From Nitrospirota bacterium (lineage in GTDB: Bacteria > Nitrospirota > Thermodesulfovibrionia > Thermodesulfovibrionales > Dissulfurispiraceae), in assembly GCA_021847795.1 (NCBI GenBank), contig JAJZPZ010000018.1, forward strand, positions 1-33,596: a stretch of 33,596 nt of DNA. The letters run 5' to 3'. Shown piece by piece: positions 23,445 to 29,593 of this stretch (position 1 is the first letter of the stretch; each line of letters opens with the position of its first letter). The notes under the pieces were generated by a model. It did not search any database and was not told the origin of the DNA. It was given only the letters and a program-made list of their open reading frames with translations. Made by a program: the position numbers and the translations under genes.

Positions 23445-23927
23445 TTACCCCTTTTTGATTTCTATTTCCAGCCTTGCCTTTGATACTTTGTCAAGAGGAA
23501 CAAATACATCCTTGTCTTTCCCTTTGCTCCCGACCGTCAATCTCACCCAGCCTTCCCCTGCATCGGTAATCCTCCCAATGATGAAGGACTGATTGTCGAT
23601 TTTCTCGGTCATCACAATTCTGACAAGTTTTCCTATGTTCTTTTCAAAGTCTTTCTGCTGTGTAAGCGGCCTGTCAATTCCAGGTGACGAGACTTCAAGG
23701 ACATAGGAACTCCTGATGGGGTCCTCCACGTCCAAAAGGGCCTCAAGGCTCCTGCTCATCCTTTCGCAATCGCCAATTGTCACCCCCCCGTCCTTATCAA
23801 CCGTGATGCGCAGCAAAAGCCTTCTGCCCCGGCCGAGAATCTCTGCGCTGACAAGCTCCAGGCCCTCGTCTTCGGCTGCCTGAGAGGCAAGTTCGTGAAT
23901 TTTCTTTTTTGTATTGATTATATCCAT
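23445..23927 (-). CDS. rimP: Ribosome maturation factor RimP
   Basis: Assists 30S subunit assembly. The 160 residues show the two-domain RimP fold with LRITVDKDGGVTIGDCERMSR, the LEVSSPGIDRPL signature, and the C-terminal SH3-like domain ending KARLEIEIKKG. I use the ATG at 23927 (MDIINTKKK), which has AGGA upstream; a longer frame to 23978 would pass through the leader hairpin. It heads an operon with nusA and recG. Its leader contains a perfect terminator-like hairpin. Confidence 0.93.
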   Translation of the reverse strand: MDIINTKKKIHELASQAAEDEGLELVSAEILGRGRRLLLRITVDKDGGVTIGDCERMSRSLEALLDVEDPIRSSYVLEVSSPGIDRPLTQQKDFEKNIGKLVRIVMTEKIDNQSFIIGRITDAGEGWVRLTVGSKGKDKDVFVPLDKVSKARLEIEIKKG

Positions 23928-23933
23928 ATTTCC

Positions 23934-23964
23934 TAAAACAAAAGAGTGGGACGTCCCACTCTTT
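23934..23964 (-). terminator. Terminator-like hairpin in the rimP leader
   Basis: A perfect 24-bp palindrome at 23941-23964 (reverse strand AAAGAGTGGGAC then GTCCCACTCTTT) is followed by TGTTTT, an intrinsic-terminator layout. It lies just 14 bases before the rimP ATG and downstream of a possible promoter at 23997-24005. Attenuation of rimP-nusA-recG is possible. Confidence 0.6.
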
Positions 23965-23979
23965 AAAGGTTTTGCCACT

Positions 23980-24005
23980 TAAACGAATATGTTTAAAATA
24001 TAACA
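23980..24005 (-). promoter_or_regulatory. Possible rimP promoter and adjacent inverted repeat
   Basis: The reverse strand has TGTTATATT (23997-24005), an extended -10 form, with no clear -35. Next to it TTAAAC and GTTTAA arms around 23980-23995 form a 6-bp inverted repeat that could be an operator. Confidence 0.3.
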
Positions 24006-24012
24006 GTTTTTG

Positions 24013-24059
24013 CCGGAAAAAAGCAACACCATGAGGGCTTTTGAGGTCCCCCATGGTGT
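24013..24059 (-). terminator. Terminator of the Pro/Ala-rich lipoprotein gene
   Basis: On the reverse strand ACACCATGGGGG pairs with CCCTCATGGTGT (arms about 24048-24059 and 24026-24037), followed by TGCTTTTTT. This is a strong intrinsic terminator 13 bases after the lipoprotein stop codon. Confidence 0.8.
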
Positions 24060-24071
24060 CTTTTATAAATA

Positions 24072-24287
24072 CTACTTATGAGGAGCTTCTGCTGGTGCAG
24101 GTGCTGGTGCAGGAGCTGGTGCTGGCGCCTCACCAGGCTTCTGCTCAGGAGCCGGCGCCGGCTCAGGAGCCGGTGCAGGTGCTGGTGCCTCTGCAGGCTT
24201 CTGCTCTTCAGCCTTTTTGCAGCCGACTGCAAACGTAAATGCTACGACGAGCAATAAAGAAAGTATTAAAGCTATAACCTTTTTCAC
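24072..24287 (-). CDS. Small Pro/Ala-rich lipoprotein
   Basis: A 71-residue predicted lipoprotein. The signal peptide (about residues 2-22) ends in a lipobox FAVGC with the lipidated Cys at 23. The mature part is almost entirely Ala-Pro with Glu/Lys (APAPAPEPAPAPEQKPGEAP-like), so probably extended and disordered. Start is a GTG with an ideal AAGGAGGTGA at 24295-24304. Promoter and strong terminator flank it, making it a single-gene unit. No function is known; a spacer or envelope-surface role is speculative. Confidence 0.8.
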   Translation of the reverse strand: MKKVIALILSLLLVVAFTFAVGCKKAEEQKPAEAPAPAPAPEPAPAPEQKPGEAPAPAPAPAPAPAEAPHK

Positions 24288-24351
24288 TATTTAGTCACCT
24301 CCTTCCAAATATATATACGATAGATTGAGGTAAAAAATTATACCATCTCAA

Positions 24352-24380
24352 TTAATAACATATATGGTAATTCTTGTCAA
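24352..24380 (-). promoter_or_regulatory. Promoter of the Pro/Ala-rich lipoprotein gene
   Basis: Reverse strand TTGACA (24375-24380), 17-base spacer, TATTAA (24352-24357). A perfect TATAAT at 24337-24342 is also present but has no -35 at the right distance. Confidence 0.5.
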
Positions 24381-24655
24381 GAATAAACTGCTTTTTCGAG
24401 ATTTTTTACGAGCCCCTCAACGAGGAACATTACTGATTCCACATCAAGAAACTTGTCCGCTGTTGCATCGAAGAGAATCTTTGCCTTTGAAGCGAATTCT
24501 TCCTCCCCGGGCCAATAGAGGATAATGACAGGCATCCTGGGGAGGAGATGTAAATGCCATGCCCGGGGTGCAGGAAAATCTTCACGGTTTGTTGCCCCGA
24601 TCTCACATAACGCATCCGACATCTTATCCGCGTCCTTATCGAGCAATTCCCTCAC
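24377..24655 (-). CDS. DUF3786 protein, N-terminally short
   Basis: The 92 residues contain the C-terminal half of DUF3786 (MPVIILYWPGEEEFASKAKILFDATADKFLDVESV), a family of unknown function found in anaerobes. Full members are near 170-200 residues, so the N-terminal half is missing. The GTG start overlaps the ABC permease stop as GTGA, with AAGGAA just before it. There is no upstream room because the permease gene occupies that DNA. It may be a truncated but still translated gene, or a decayed one. Confidence 0.6.
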   Translation of the reverse strand: MRELLDKDADKMSDALCEIGATNREDFPAPRAWHLHLLPRMPVIILYWPGEEEFASKAKILFDATADKFLDVESVMFLVEGLVKNLEKAVYS

Positions 24656-25422
24656 TTCCTTCTTTCGAAAACATTAGCCGCAATAGTGACGAAGACGATT
24701 GAAGTCACGACGATAACCGTAATGTCCAGGCTTAGGGGAAAATCCTGGCTCAGCGCTCCCTTTTCCGGAAGCACCATATATTTCAGCGCATCTATCCCGT
24801 ATGTAAGGGGATTGACCCGTGTAAAAAGACCGAGCGCGTGGGGGAGGCGCTTTACGGGATACATTGCGCCTGAGAGAAAGAACATGGGCATGACGATGAA
24901 ATTCATGATCACGCTGAAACTTTCGAAATTTTCGTAGAAGGTGGCGATGAGTATGCCGAGAGTGGAAAGGCAGAAGGAAAGGATAACAGCAATGCAGAGG
25001 ATGAGCAGCACCTGGACAATGCCGAGTTTCAGCCCGATGACCGGGAAGAGCAGCAGGATGATCAGCGCCTGTATCGTTGAAACAGCAGTGCCGCTCAGCG
25101 CTTTGCCTACTACTATCGAGAGTCTCGACACAGGGGCTACGAGCATTTCCTTCATGAACCCGAACTCCTTGTCCCATATGATCGATATGGAAGAGAAGAT
25201 GGAACTGAAGAGGATTGTCATCCCTATAATGCCGGGGAATATGAATTGTATATAGGGGACTCCCATGTCAGGCGATACCATCCGCGACATGCCGCCCCCA
25301 ACGAGGAAAAGCCAGATAAGCGGCCGCGCAAGGGTGGATATAAGCCTCCCCCTCTCGCGGGTGAATTTGATGAATTCCCGCGCTACAATGACGTATATGG
25401 CATTGAGGTCGGACCTGATCAT
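24652..25422 (-). CDS. ABC-2 type exporter permease
   Basis: Inner-membrane permease of a DrrB/NodJ-type exporter. The 256 residues have about six transmembrane helices and the ABC-2 signature region (FLSGAMYPVKRLPHALGLFTRVNPLTYGIDALKYM near 188-222). Together with the upstream ATPase (ATGA overlap at 25419-25422) it forms a complete exporter of unknown substrate. Related systems export drugs, lipids or polysaccharides; nothing here decides between them. Confidence 0.92.
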   Translation of the reverse strand: MIRSDLNAIYVIVAREFIKFTRERGRLISTLARPLIWLFLVGGGMSRMVSPDMGVPYIQFIFPGIIGMTILFSSIFSSISIIWDKEFGFMKEMLVAPVSRLSIVVGKALSGTAVSTIQALIILLLFPVIGLKLGIVQVLLILCIAVILSFCLSTLGILIATFYENFESFSVIMNFIVMPMFFLSGAMYPVKRLPHALGLFTRVNPLTYGIDALKYMVLPEKGALSQDFPLSLDITVIVVTSIVFVTIAANVFERRK

Positions 25423-26405
25423 TTGTCGAACTTCCTTCTGTATGACCGTATGGCGTCTTTCATCTCACCGCCTCCTGAAACTGTTTCAGGGCGCATGGCC
25501 TTGCCGGTAAGTTTCAGGAACACGTCGTTCAGGGTCGGCCTCTGGAGGCGTACGGAAACCACCATATCGGCAAGGCTCTGTATCAGCACCGGGATGCAGG
25601 CCTCCCCCTTCGACACCGATGCTATGAATATCTCCCCGTCCCGCTCCTCGGCATCAAGACCGAGGCTTTTCTTTATCTCTGCAATTGCCTGTTTGTTGTC
25701 CTTTGTCCTGAGATAAACGACATCTCCTCCGACCATTTTTTTCAGGTCTTCAGGAGAGCCCTGGGCAATGATCTTTCCTTTGTCGATGACGGCTATTTTG
25801 TTGCATATCTCGGCCTCTTCCATGTAATGGGTGGTCATGAATATCGTGACATCATGTTTTGCAGGGAGCTTTGCTATGAACTCCCACAGGTTCGTCCTGC
25901 TCTGGGGGTCGAGCCCGAGGGTAGGCTCATCGAGAAAGAGCACTTTCGGCTGGTGGACAATGCTTCGCGCCACTTCCAGCCGCCTCTTCATCCCTCCGGA
26001 GAAGCGTTTGACAGGCTCGCTCTTCCGCTCGTAGAGACCGACAAAGTTCAGCGCGTCTTTAATCCTCTCTCCGCGTTCCCCTTTGGGGATACTGTACAGA
26101 TAGGAATGAAACAGCAGGTTCTCGTATGCGGTCAGTTCTTTGTCCAGGGTATTGTCCTGAAAGACGATGCCTAATTGTTTCCTGACCTCCGAAGATTCAC
26201 GCATGCAGTCATGGCCGTCTATCAATGCCATACCGGAGGTGGGGGATAGTAGTGTGCAGAGGATGCTGATGGTTGTTGTCTTCCCGGCGCCGTTGGGCCC
26301 GAGGAACCCGAATATCGAGCCCTGTTCGACCTCGAAGGATATGCCGTCAACCGCTGTGACGGCGCCGAATTTTTTCGTCAGGTTCTCGACGGAGATTATG
26401 GACAT
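25419..26405 (-). CDS. ABC-2 type exporter ATPase
   Basis: Cytosolic ATPase of the DrrA-like group that powers the downstream permease. The 328-residue product has Walker A GPNGAGKT at 36-43, the signature FSGGMKRRLEVARS near 135-148, and Walker B VLFLDEPTLGLD near 155-166. The C-terminal regulatory extension is typical of DrrA (TLNDVFLKLTGK). The start ATG at 26405 lacks a clear Shine-Dalgarno. A perfect 15-bp palindrome lies 4 bases upstream of it. Confidence 0.92.
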   Translation of the reverse strand: MSIISVENLTKKFGAVTAVDGISFEVEQGSIFGFLGPNGAGKTTTISILCTLLSPTSGMALIDGHDCMRESSEVRKQLGIVFQDNTLDKELTAYENLLFHSYLYSIPKGERGERIKDALNFVGLYERKSEPVKRFSGGMKRRLEVARSIVHQPKVLFLDEPTLGLDPQSRTNLWEFIAKLPAKHDVTIFMTTHYMEEAEICNKIAVIDKGKIIAQGSPEDLKKMVGGDVVYLRTKDNKQAIAEIKKSLGLDAEERDGEIFIASVSKGEACIPVLIQSLADMVVSVRLQRPTLNDVFLKLTGKAMRPETVSGGGEMKDAIRSYRRKFDK

Positions 26406-26409
26406 AATG

Positions 26410-26424
26410 TTAAGTTTAACTTAA
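26410..26424. promoter_or_regulatory. Perfect 15-bp palindrome ahead of the ABC exporter
   Basis: TTAAGTT and AACTTAA flank one central base. The palindrome ends 4 bases from the ATPase ATG and 54 bases after the peptide-binding gene. Its symmetry and place suit a repressor operator covering the start region. Confidence 0.4.
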
Positions 26425-26478
26425 ATCATTGGAAAATGGCAGGGCAGGGGAATGGTGCAGGGCTGACGCTGTCCCGGG

Positions 26479-28092
26479 CTATCGGTACCACTCCGCCTTG
26501 TCTTTCGGCACATACCAGTGAATGAAGTCGTACATGATGCCGAGGGGGGCTTTTTCCACCCCTTTGAACCGCTTGTGGAGCACAGGAAGGGCATCGGGAA
26601 CGTAAAGGAAGGCGTAGGGCTGGTCATCGGCGAGGATCTCGTGGATCCTGTGGTAAATCTTCTTCCTCTTCTCGATGTCGAAGGTCTGCCTGCCTTCGAT
26701 CAGCAGTTTGTCGACCTCCGCATTCTTGTAGGAAATGAAATTGAACTCTCCCTCTTTTGTTTTTGACGAGTGCCAAATATCGTAGTTGTCGGGATCTCTT
26801 CCTAAGCCCCATCCCATGATTATCGCCTCGAATTTCTTTTTGTCGATAAACTCATGGAGCATTGCCTGCCACTCAAGTACCTTTATGTTCAGGTCAATCC
26901 CGACTCTCCTGAGCTGCTCCTTGATTATCTGTGCGGTCTTGAGCCTTGCCTCATTCCCCTGAGTAACGAGAACAGTGAACGAGAAGGTCCTTCCGTTCTT
27001 TTCGAGAAATCCCGAGGCATTCATTTTCCAGCCTGCCTCCGAAAGCAGCTTTATCGCCTTGTCCGGGCTGTATTCAAAATCTCCGACGTTTTTATTGTAG
27101 GCCCATGACTCGGGGGGGAAGGGCCCGGTGGTGGGCGTACCGTAGCCGAGGAGCACCCCGGCAATGATTTCCTTCTTATTAAGGGCATGGGCTATTGCCT
27201 GCCTCACCCGCTTGTCTGCAAACAGGGGATCAAGAAGATTATATCCCATATAGGTATAACCGAAAGACGGATACCTGAACTTCTGGAAAAATTTATTGAA
27301 GAACTCAGTATTCACCTGGAGCTTGTACTGCGGCGGGGTGACCCCCATGAAATCAATGCCGCCGAACTTTAATTCCAGGAACATGGTGGCAGGGTCCGGG
27401 ATTATGCGGAAAACTATCCGGTCGATATTAGGCCTGCCTTCAAAGTAATTATCAAAGGCCTCAAGCACTACCCTTTGCCCGGTAATCCATTCCTTCATCT
27501 TGTAGGGCCCGGTCCCTACGGGATGGCGGTTGATTTCCGGAGACGCCGGGTCCTTCCCTTCCAGCAGGTGCTTGGGGATGATTCCCATGCTCCATGATTC
27601 AAGCGCAGGTGCAAAAGGTTCCTTATAGGTGACTTTCACCGTATATTTGTCCGGCGCTTCGACCTTCTCGACGGGCCCGTATATGCTGCTGTATGGTGTC
27701 GGGACCTTCGGGTTGGTTACTTCCCGGTAGGTAAAGAGGACATCGTCTGAGGTGAATTCCGCACCATCATGCCACCTGACCCCTTTCCTCAGGTGAAAGG
27801 TAATGACAAGCCCGTTCGGGCTTACATCCCAGGATTCGGCAAGGTCGCCGGTCAAGCGGATGTTTTTATCGTACTTAACCAGCCCGTTGAATATGTAGCC
27901 GCTGATATCCCCTGATGCGCTGTCCGATGCCAGAAAGGGGATAAGCCTCTTGGCATCTGCCGGAGTGCCGAAGGTGATTGTATTCGGGTATTTGATGCCG
28001 GGTTCGCGGTTACAACCTGAAAGCAGAAAATAAGAAGCGAGAACCAAAAGGTAAAAGAGAAAAATAAAAAATCCGGATATGTTTCTTCTCAC
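26479..28092 (-). CDS. Peptide/nickel-type ABC substrate-binding lipoprotein (SBP family 5)
   Basis: Extracytoplasmic solute-binding protein of the DppA/OppA family, 537 residues. A lipoprotein signal peptide ends in LLSGC with Cys 27. Family 5 blocks include FNGLVKYDKN, LAESWDVSPNGLVITFHLRKGVRWHDGAEFTSDDV, HPVGTGPYKM and the DKRVRQAIAHALNKKEI segment. The GTG start lies inside a low-complexity repeat that also encodes the signal peptide. No dpp/opp permease or ATPase is adjacent; the neighbouring ABC-2 exporter is of a different type. So its transport partners must be elsewhere, or it works differently. Confidence 0.93.
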   Translation of the reverse strand: MRRNISGFFIFLFYLLVLASYFLLSGCNREPGIKYPNTITFGTPADAKRLIPFLASDSASGDISGYIFNGLVKYDKNIRLTGDLAESWDVSPNGLVITFHLRKGVRWHDGAEFTSDDVLFTYREVTNPKVPTPYSSIYGPVEKVEAPDKYTVKVTYKEPFAPALESWSMGIIPKHLLEGKDPASPEINRHPVGTGPYKMKEWITGQRVVLEAFDNYFEGRPNIDRIVFRIIPDPATMFLELKFGGIDFMGVTPPQYKLQVNTEFFNKFFQKFRYPSFGYTYMGYNLLDPLFADKRVRQAIAHALNKKEIIAGVLLGYGTPTTGPFPPESWAYNKNVGDFEYSPDKAIKLLSEAGWKMNASGFLEKNGRTFSFTVLVTQGNEARLKTAQIIKEQLRRVGIDLNIKVLEWQAMLHEFIDKKKFEAIIMGWGLGRDPDNYDIWHSSKTKEGEFNFISYKNAEVDKLLIEGRQTFDIEKRKKIYHRIHEILADDQPYAFLYVPDALPVLHKRFKGVEKAPLGIMYDFIHWYVPKDKAEWYR

Positions 28093-28130
28093 TGCTGCCC
28101 ACTTCTCAACTCTTACTTCTTACTGGGTTG
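28012..28130 (-). repeat. Signal-peptide repeat (family C), copy 2
   Basis: On the reverse strand, GTAAGAAGTAAGAGTTGAGAAG-type sequence across the secG stop and the SBP start is answered by TTTTACCTTTTGGTTCTCGC and CTTCTTATTTTC inside the SBP signal peptide. The right half resembles the signal-peptide segment at 8110-8140 (CTTCTTATT-core). Confidence 0.5.
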
Positions 28131-28472
28131 CGGCTGCGGCGCTGCAGGCCGCTGAGGTACTGCAGGCTGCTGCTGTAACGGCACTTGCTGCCGGGGGATC
28201 GCCTTCTGCTGTCCTGCAGGCGCGGTTTGTTTTATGACCGAGCTTCCTTTTGAGGTGACCATGGTAAGCGTCAGGGATGTGAGCATGAAAATCACAGCGG
28301 ATGCGGTTGTGAGTTTGTTCAGGAATGTTGCTGCGCCCCTGCTGCCGAAAAGGGTCTGGCTCGACCCGCCGAAGGCCGCGCCTATTTCAGCGCCCTTGCC
28401 GCTCTGCAGCAGGACGATGGATATCAAAAAGAGAGATGCCAGCACATGTATGATGATTAATAAAGTAACCAC
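28113..28472 (-). CDS. secG: Preprotein translocase subunit SecG
   Basis: Small accessory subunit of the SecYEG export channel. The 119 residues have two transmembrane helices (about 2-22 and 52-72) around the conserved LLQSGKGAEIGAAFGGSSQTLFGSRG loop. The C-terminal 40 residues are Gln/Pro-rich. Start is a GTG with GGAGG 7 bases upstream. It follows tpiA at 32 bases, a common pairing. Confidence 0.93.
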   Translation of the reverse strand: MVTLLIIIHVLASLFLISIVLLQSGKGAEIGAAFGGSSQTLFGSRGAATFLNKLTTASAVIFMLTSLTLTMVTSKGSSVIKQTAPAGQQKAIPRQQVPLQQQPAVPQRPAAPQPQPSKK

Positions 28473-28504
28473 GGTACTACCTCCAAACAGGGATTAATGA
28501 TCTG

Positions 28505-29248
28505 TTATCTTTTGAATTTTACGAGCTTTGAAAAACTGTCGGCTTTCAGGCTGGCCCCTCCGACCAGGGCGCCGTCTACGTCTTCGCACGCCATGAGCGC
28601 ATCAATATTCTCGGGGGTCACGCTCCCGCCGTAAAGAATCCTGATATTCGCGGCCGCGCCACCGTATATGGCAGCGAGCCTTTCACGAATGTACTTATGC
28701 GCTTCCTGCGCCTGCTCTGTGGTGGCTGTTTTCCCGGTGCCGATGGCCCAGATGGGCTCGTAAGCCACCACAATATGATCAGAAGGGATATCTTTCAGCC
28801 CCTCTTCGACTTCCCTTTTCAGCACATCGAACATCTTTCCGGCCTCCCGTTCCTCCAGGGATTCCCCGATACAGAATATGACGTTCAGGTTGTGCTTGAG
28901 TGCGGCCTTTACCTTTTTATTGATTATCTCGTCGGTTTCCTTAAAGTACTGCCGCCTTTCCGAATGGCCGATGATCACATGCGTACATCCGGCATCGGTG
29001 AGCATGCCGGGGGCGACTTCGCCGGTGTATGCTCCTTTGTCCTCGTAGAAAATATCCTGTGATGAAAGCGACACATTGCTGCCCTTCATGAGCGCAGCAG
29101 CCGCAGGAAGGGAGGTAAAAGGCGGCGCAATCACAATATCCGCATCCTTTACATCGCGCACAAGGGGCAGAAACTCATTGAGAAAGGCCTGGGTCTCGCC
29201 GATTGTCTTATTCATTTTCCAGTTTGCTGATATAAAGGGCCTGCGCAT
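28505..29248 (-). CDS. tpiA: Triosephosphate isomerase
   Basis: Interconverts dihydroxyacetone phosphate and glyceraldehyde 3-phosphate in glycolysis and gluconeogenesis. The 247-residue TIM barrel has the catalytic set K11 (NWKMN), H95 (IIGHSERR) and E164 (AYEPIWAIGTGKTAT with loop 6). The length is normal. Its promoter lies 6 bases upstream of the ATG, predicting a leaderless message. An AAGGAG directly touching the ATG is too close to work as a normal Shine-Dalgarno. secG follows. Confidence 0.97.
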   Translation of the reverse strand: MRRPFISANWKMNKTIGETQAFLNEFLPLVRDVKDADIVIAPPFTSLPAAAALMKGSNVSLSSQDIFYEDKGAYTGEVAPGMLTDAGCTHVIIGHSERRQYFKETDEIINKKVKAALKHNLNVIFCIGESLEEREAGKMFDVLKREVEEGLKDIPSDHIVVAYEPIWAIGTGKTATTEQAQEAHKYIRERLAAIYGGAAANIRILYGGSVTPENIDALMACEDVDGALVGGASLKADSFSKLVKFKR

Positions 29249-29254
29249 CTCCTT

Positions 29255-29283
29255 AATTTAGCTTATTCGGGCTTCCCTGTCAA
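29255..29283 (-). promoter_or_regulatory. tpiA promoter, apparently leaderless
   Basis: Reverse strand TTGACA (29278-29283), 17-base spacer, TAAATT (29255-29260). Only 6 bases separate the -10 box from the tpiA ATG, so transcription should start at about the A of the start codon. Confidence 0.7.
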
Positions 29284-29344
29284 GCAGTTTCCATAATTTT
29301 GTCCATAATTTTGCGATTAGTAACCGTAAGCGGACATTGTGCAG

Positions 29345-29514
29345 AGGGGAGACAGGCAAGCCGAAAAGATGTTCATAGCGATACCGAATGCAGAACCCTC
29401 CCCCCATTTAAAGGCAATTACAGCTGCCACCTGCCCCTTCAGCAGAAGAAACAGGCACTCTCATATTTCTTTCATCGCATTATGAACGTCTTTTCGGCTT
29501 GCCTGTCTCCCCCA
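29345..29514. mobile_element. Inverted-repeat element (MITE-like)
   Basis: The arm at about 29345-29375 (GGGGAGACAGGCAAGCCGAA and on to GTTCATA) is complemented at about 29480-29512. There are few mismatches over roughly 30 bases. The 105-bp middle has no coding potential. No transposase is nearby. The structure fits a non-autonomous element or a long hairpin. Confidence 0.6.
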
Positions 29515-29555
29515 TACAACCTCAGTAATATGAGTTGCGGCCTTTTTCGTCATCG

Positions 29556-29585
29556 TTGACTTGGCCGGTTTCGGGCAAGTATAAT
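29556..29585 (+). promoter_or_regulatory. lysS promoter, apparently leaderless
   Basis: TTGACT (29556-29561), 18-base spacer, perfect TATAAT (29580-29585). The -10 ends 8 bases before the ATG at 29594 and only 2 bases before the ATG at 29588, which argues for 29594 as the start. Confidence 0.7.
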
Positions 29586-29593
29586 CAATGGTT

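Larger units (their letters stand above)
29249..29593. other. Divergent intergenic region, tpiA to lysS
   Basis: No gene is supported in these 345 bp. They contain the tpiA promoter, a short direct repeat CCATAATTTTG (29291-29301 and 29303-29313), a large inverted-repeat element (29345-29514) and the lysS promoter. Open frames here encode mirror-image peptides from the two repeat arms and are not convincing genes. Confidence 0.7.

Noticed and set aside
29299-29559. Open frames in the tpiA-lysS gap
   Set aside because: Forward and reverse frames give the same GRQASRKDVH peptide because the two arms are inverted copies, which points to a repeat and not a gene.
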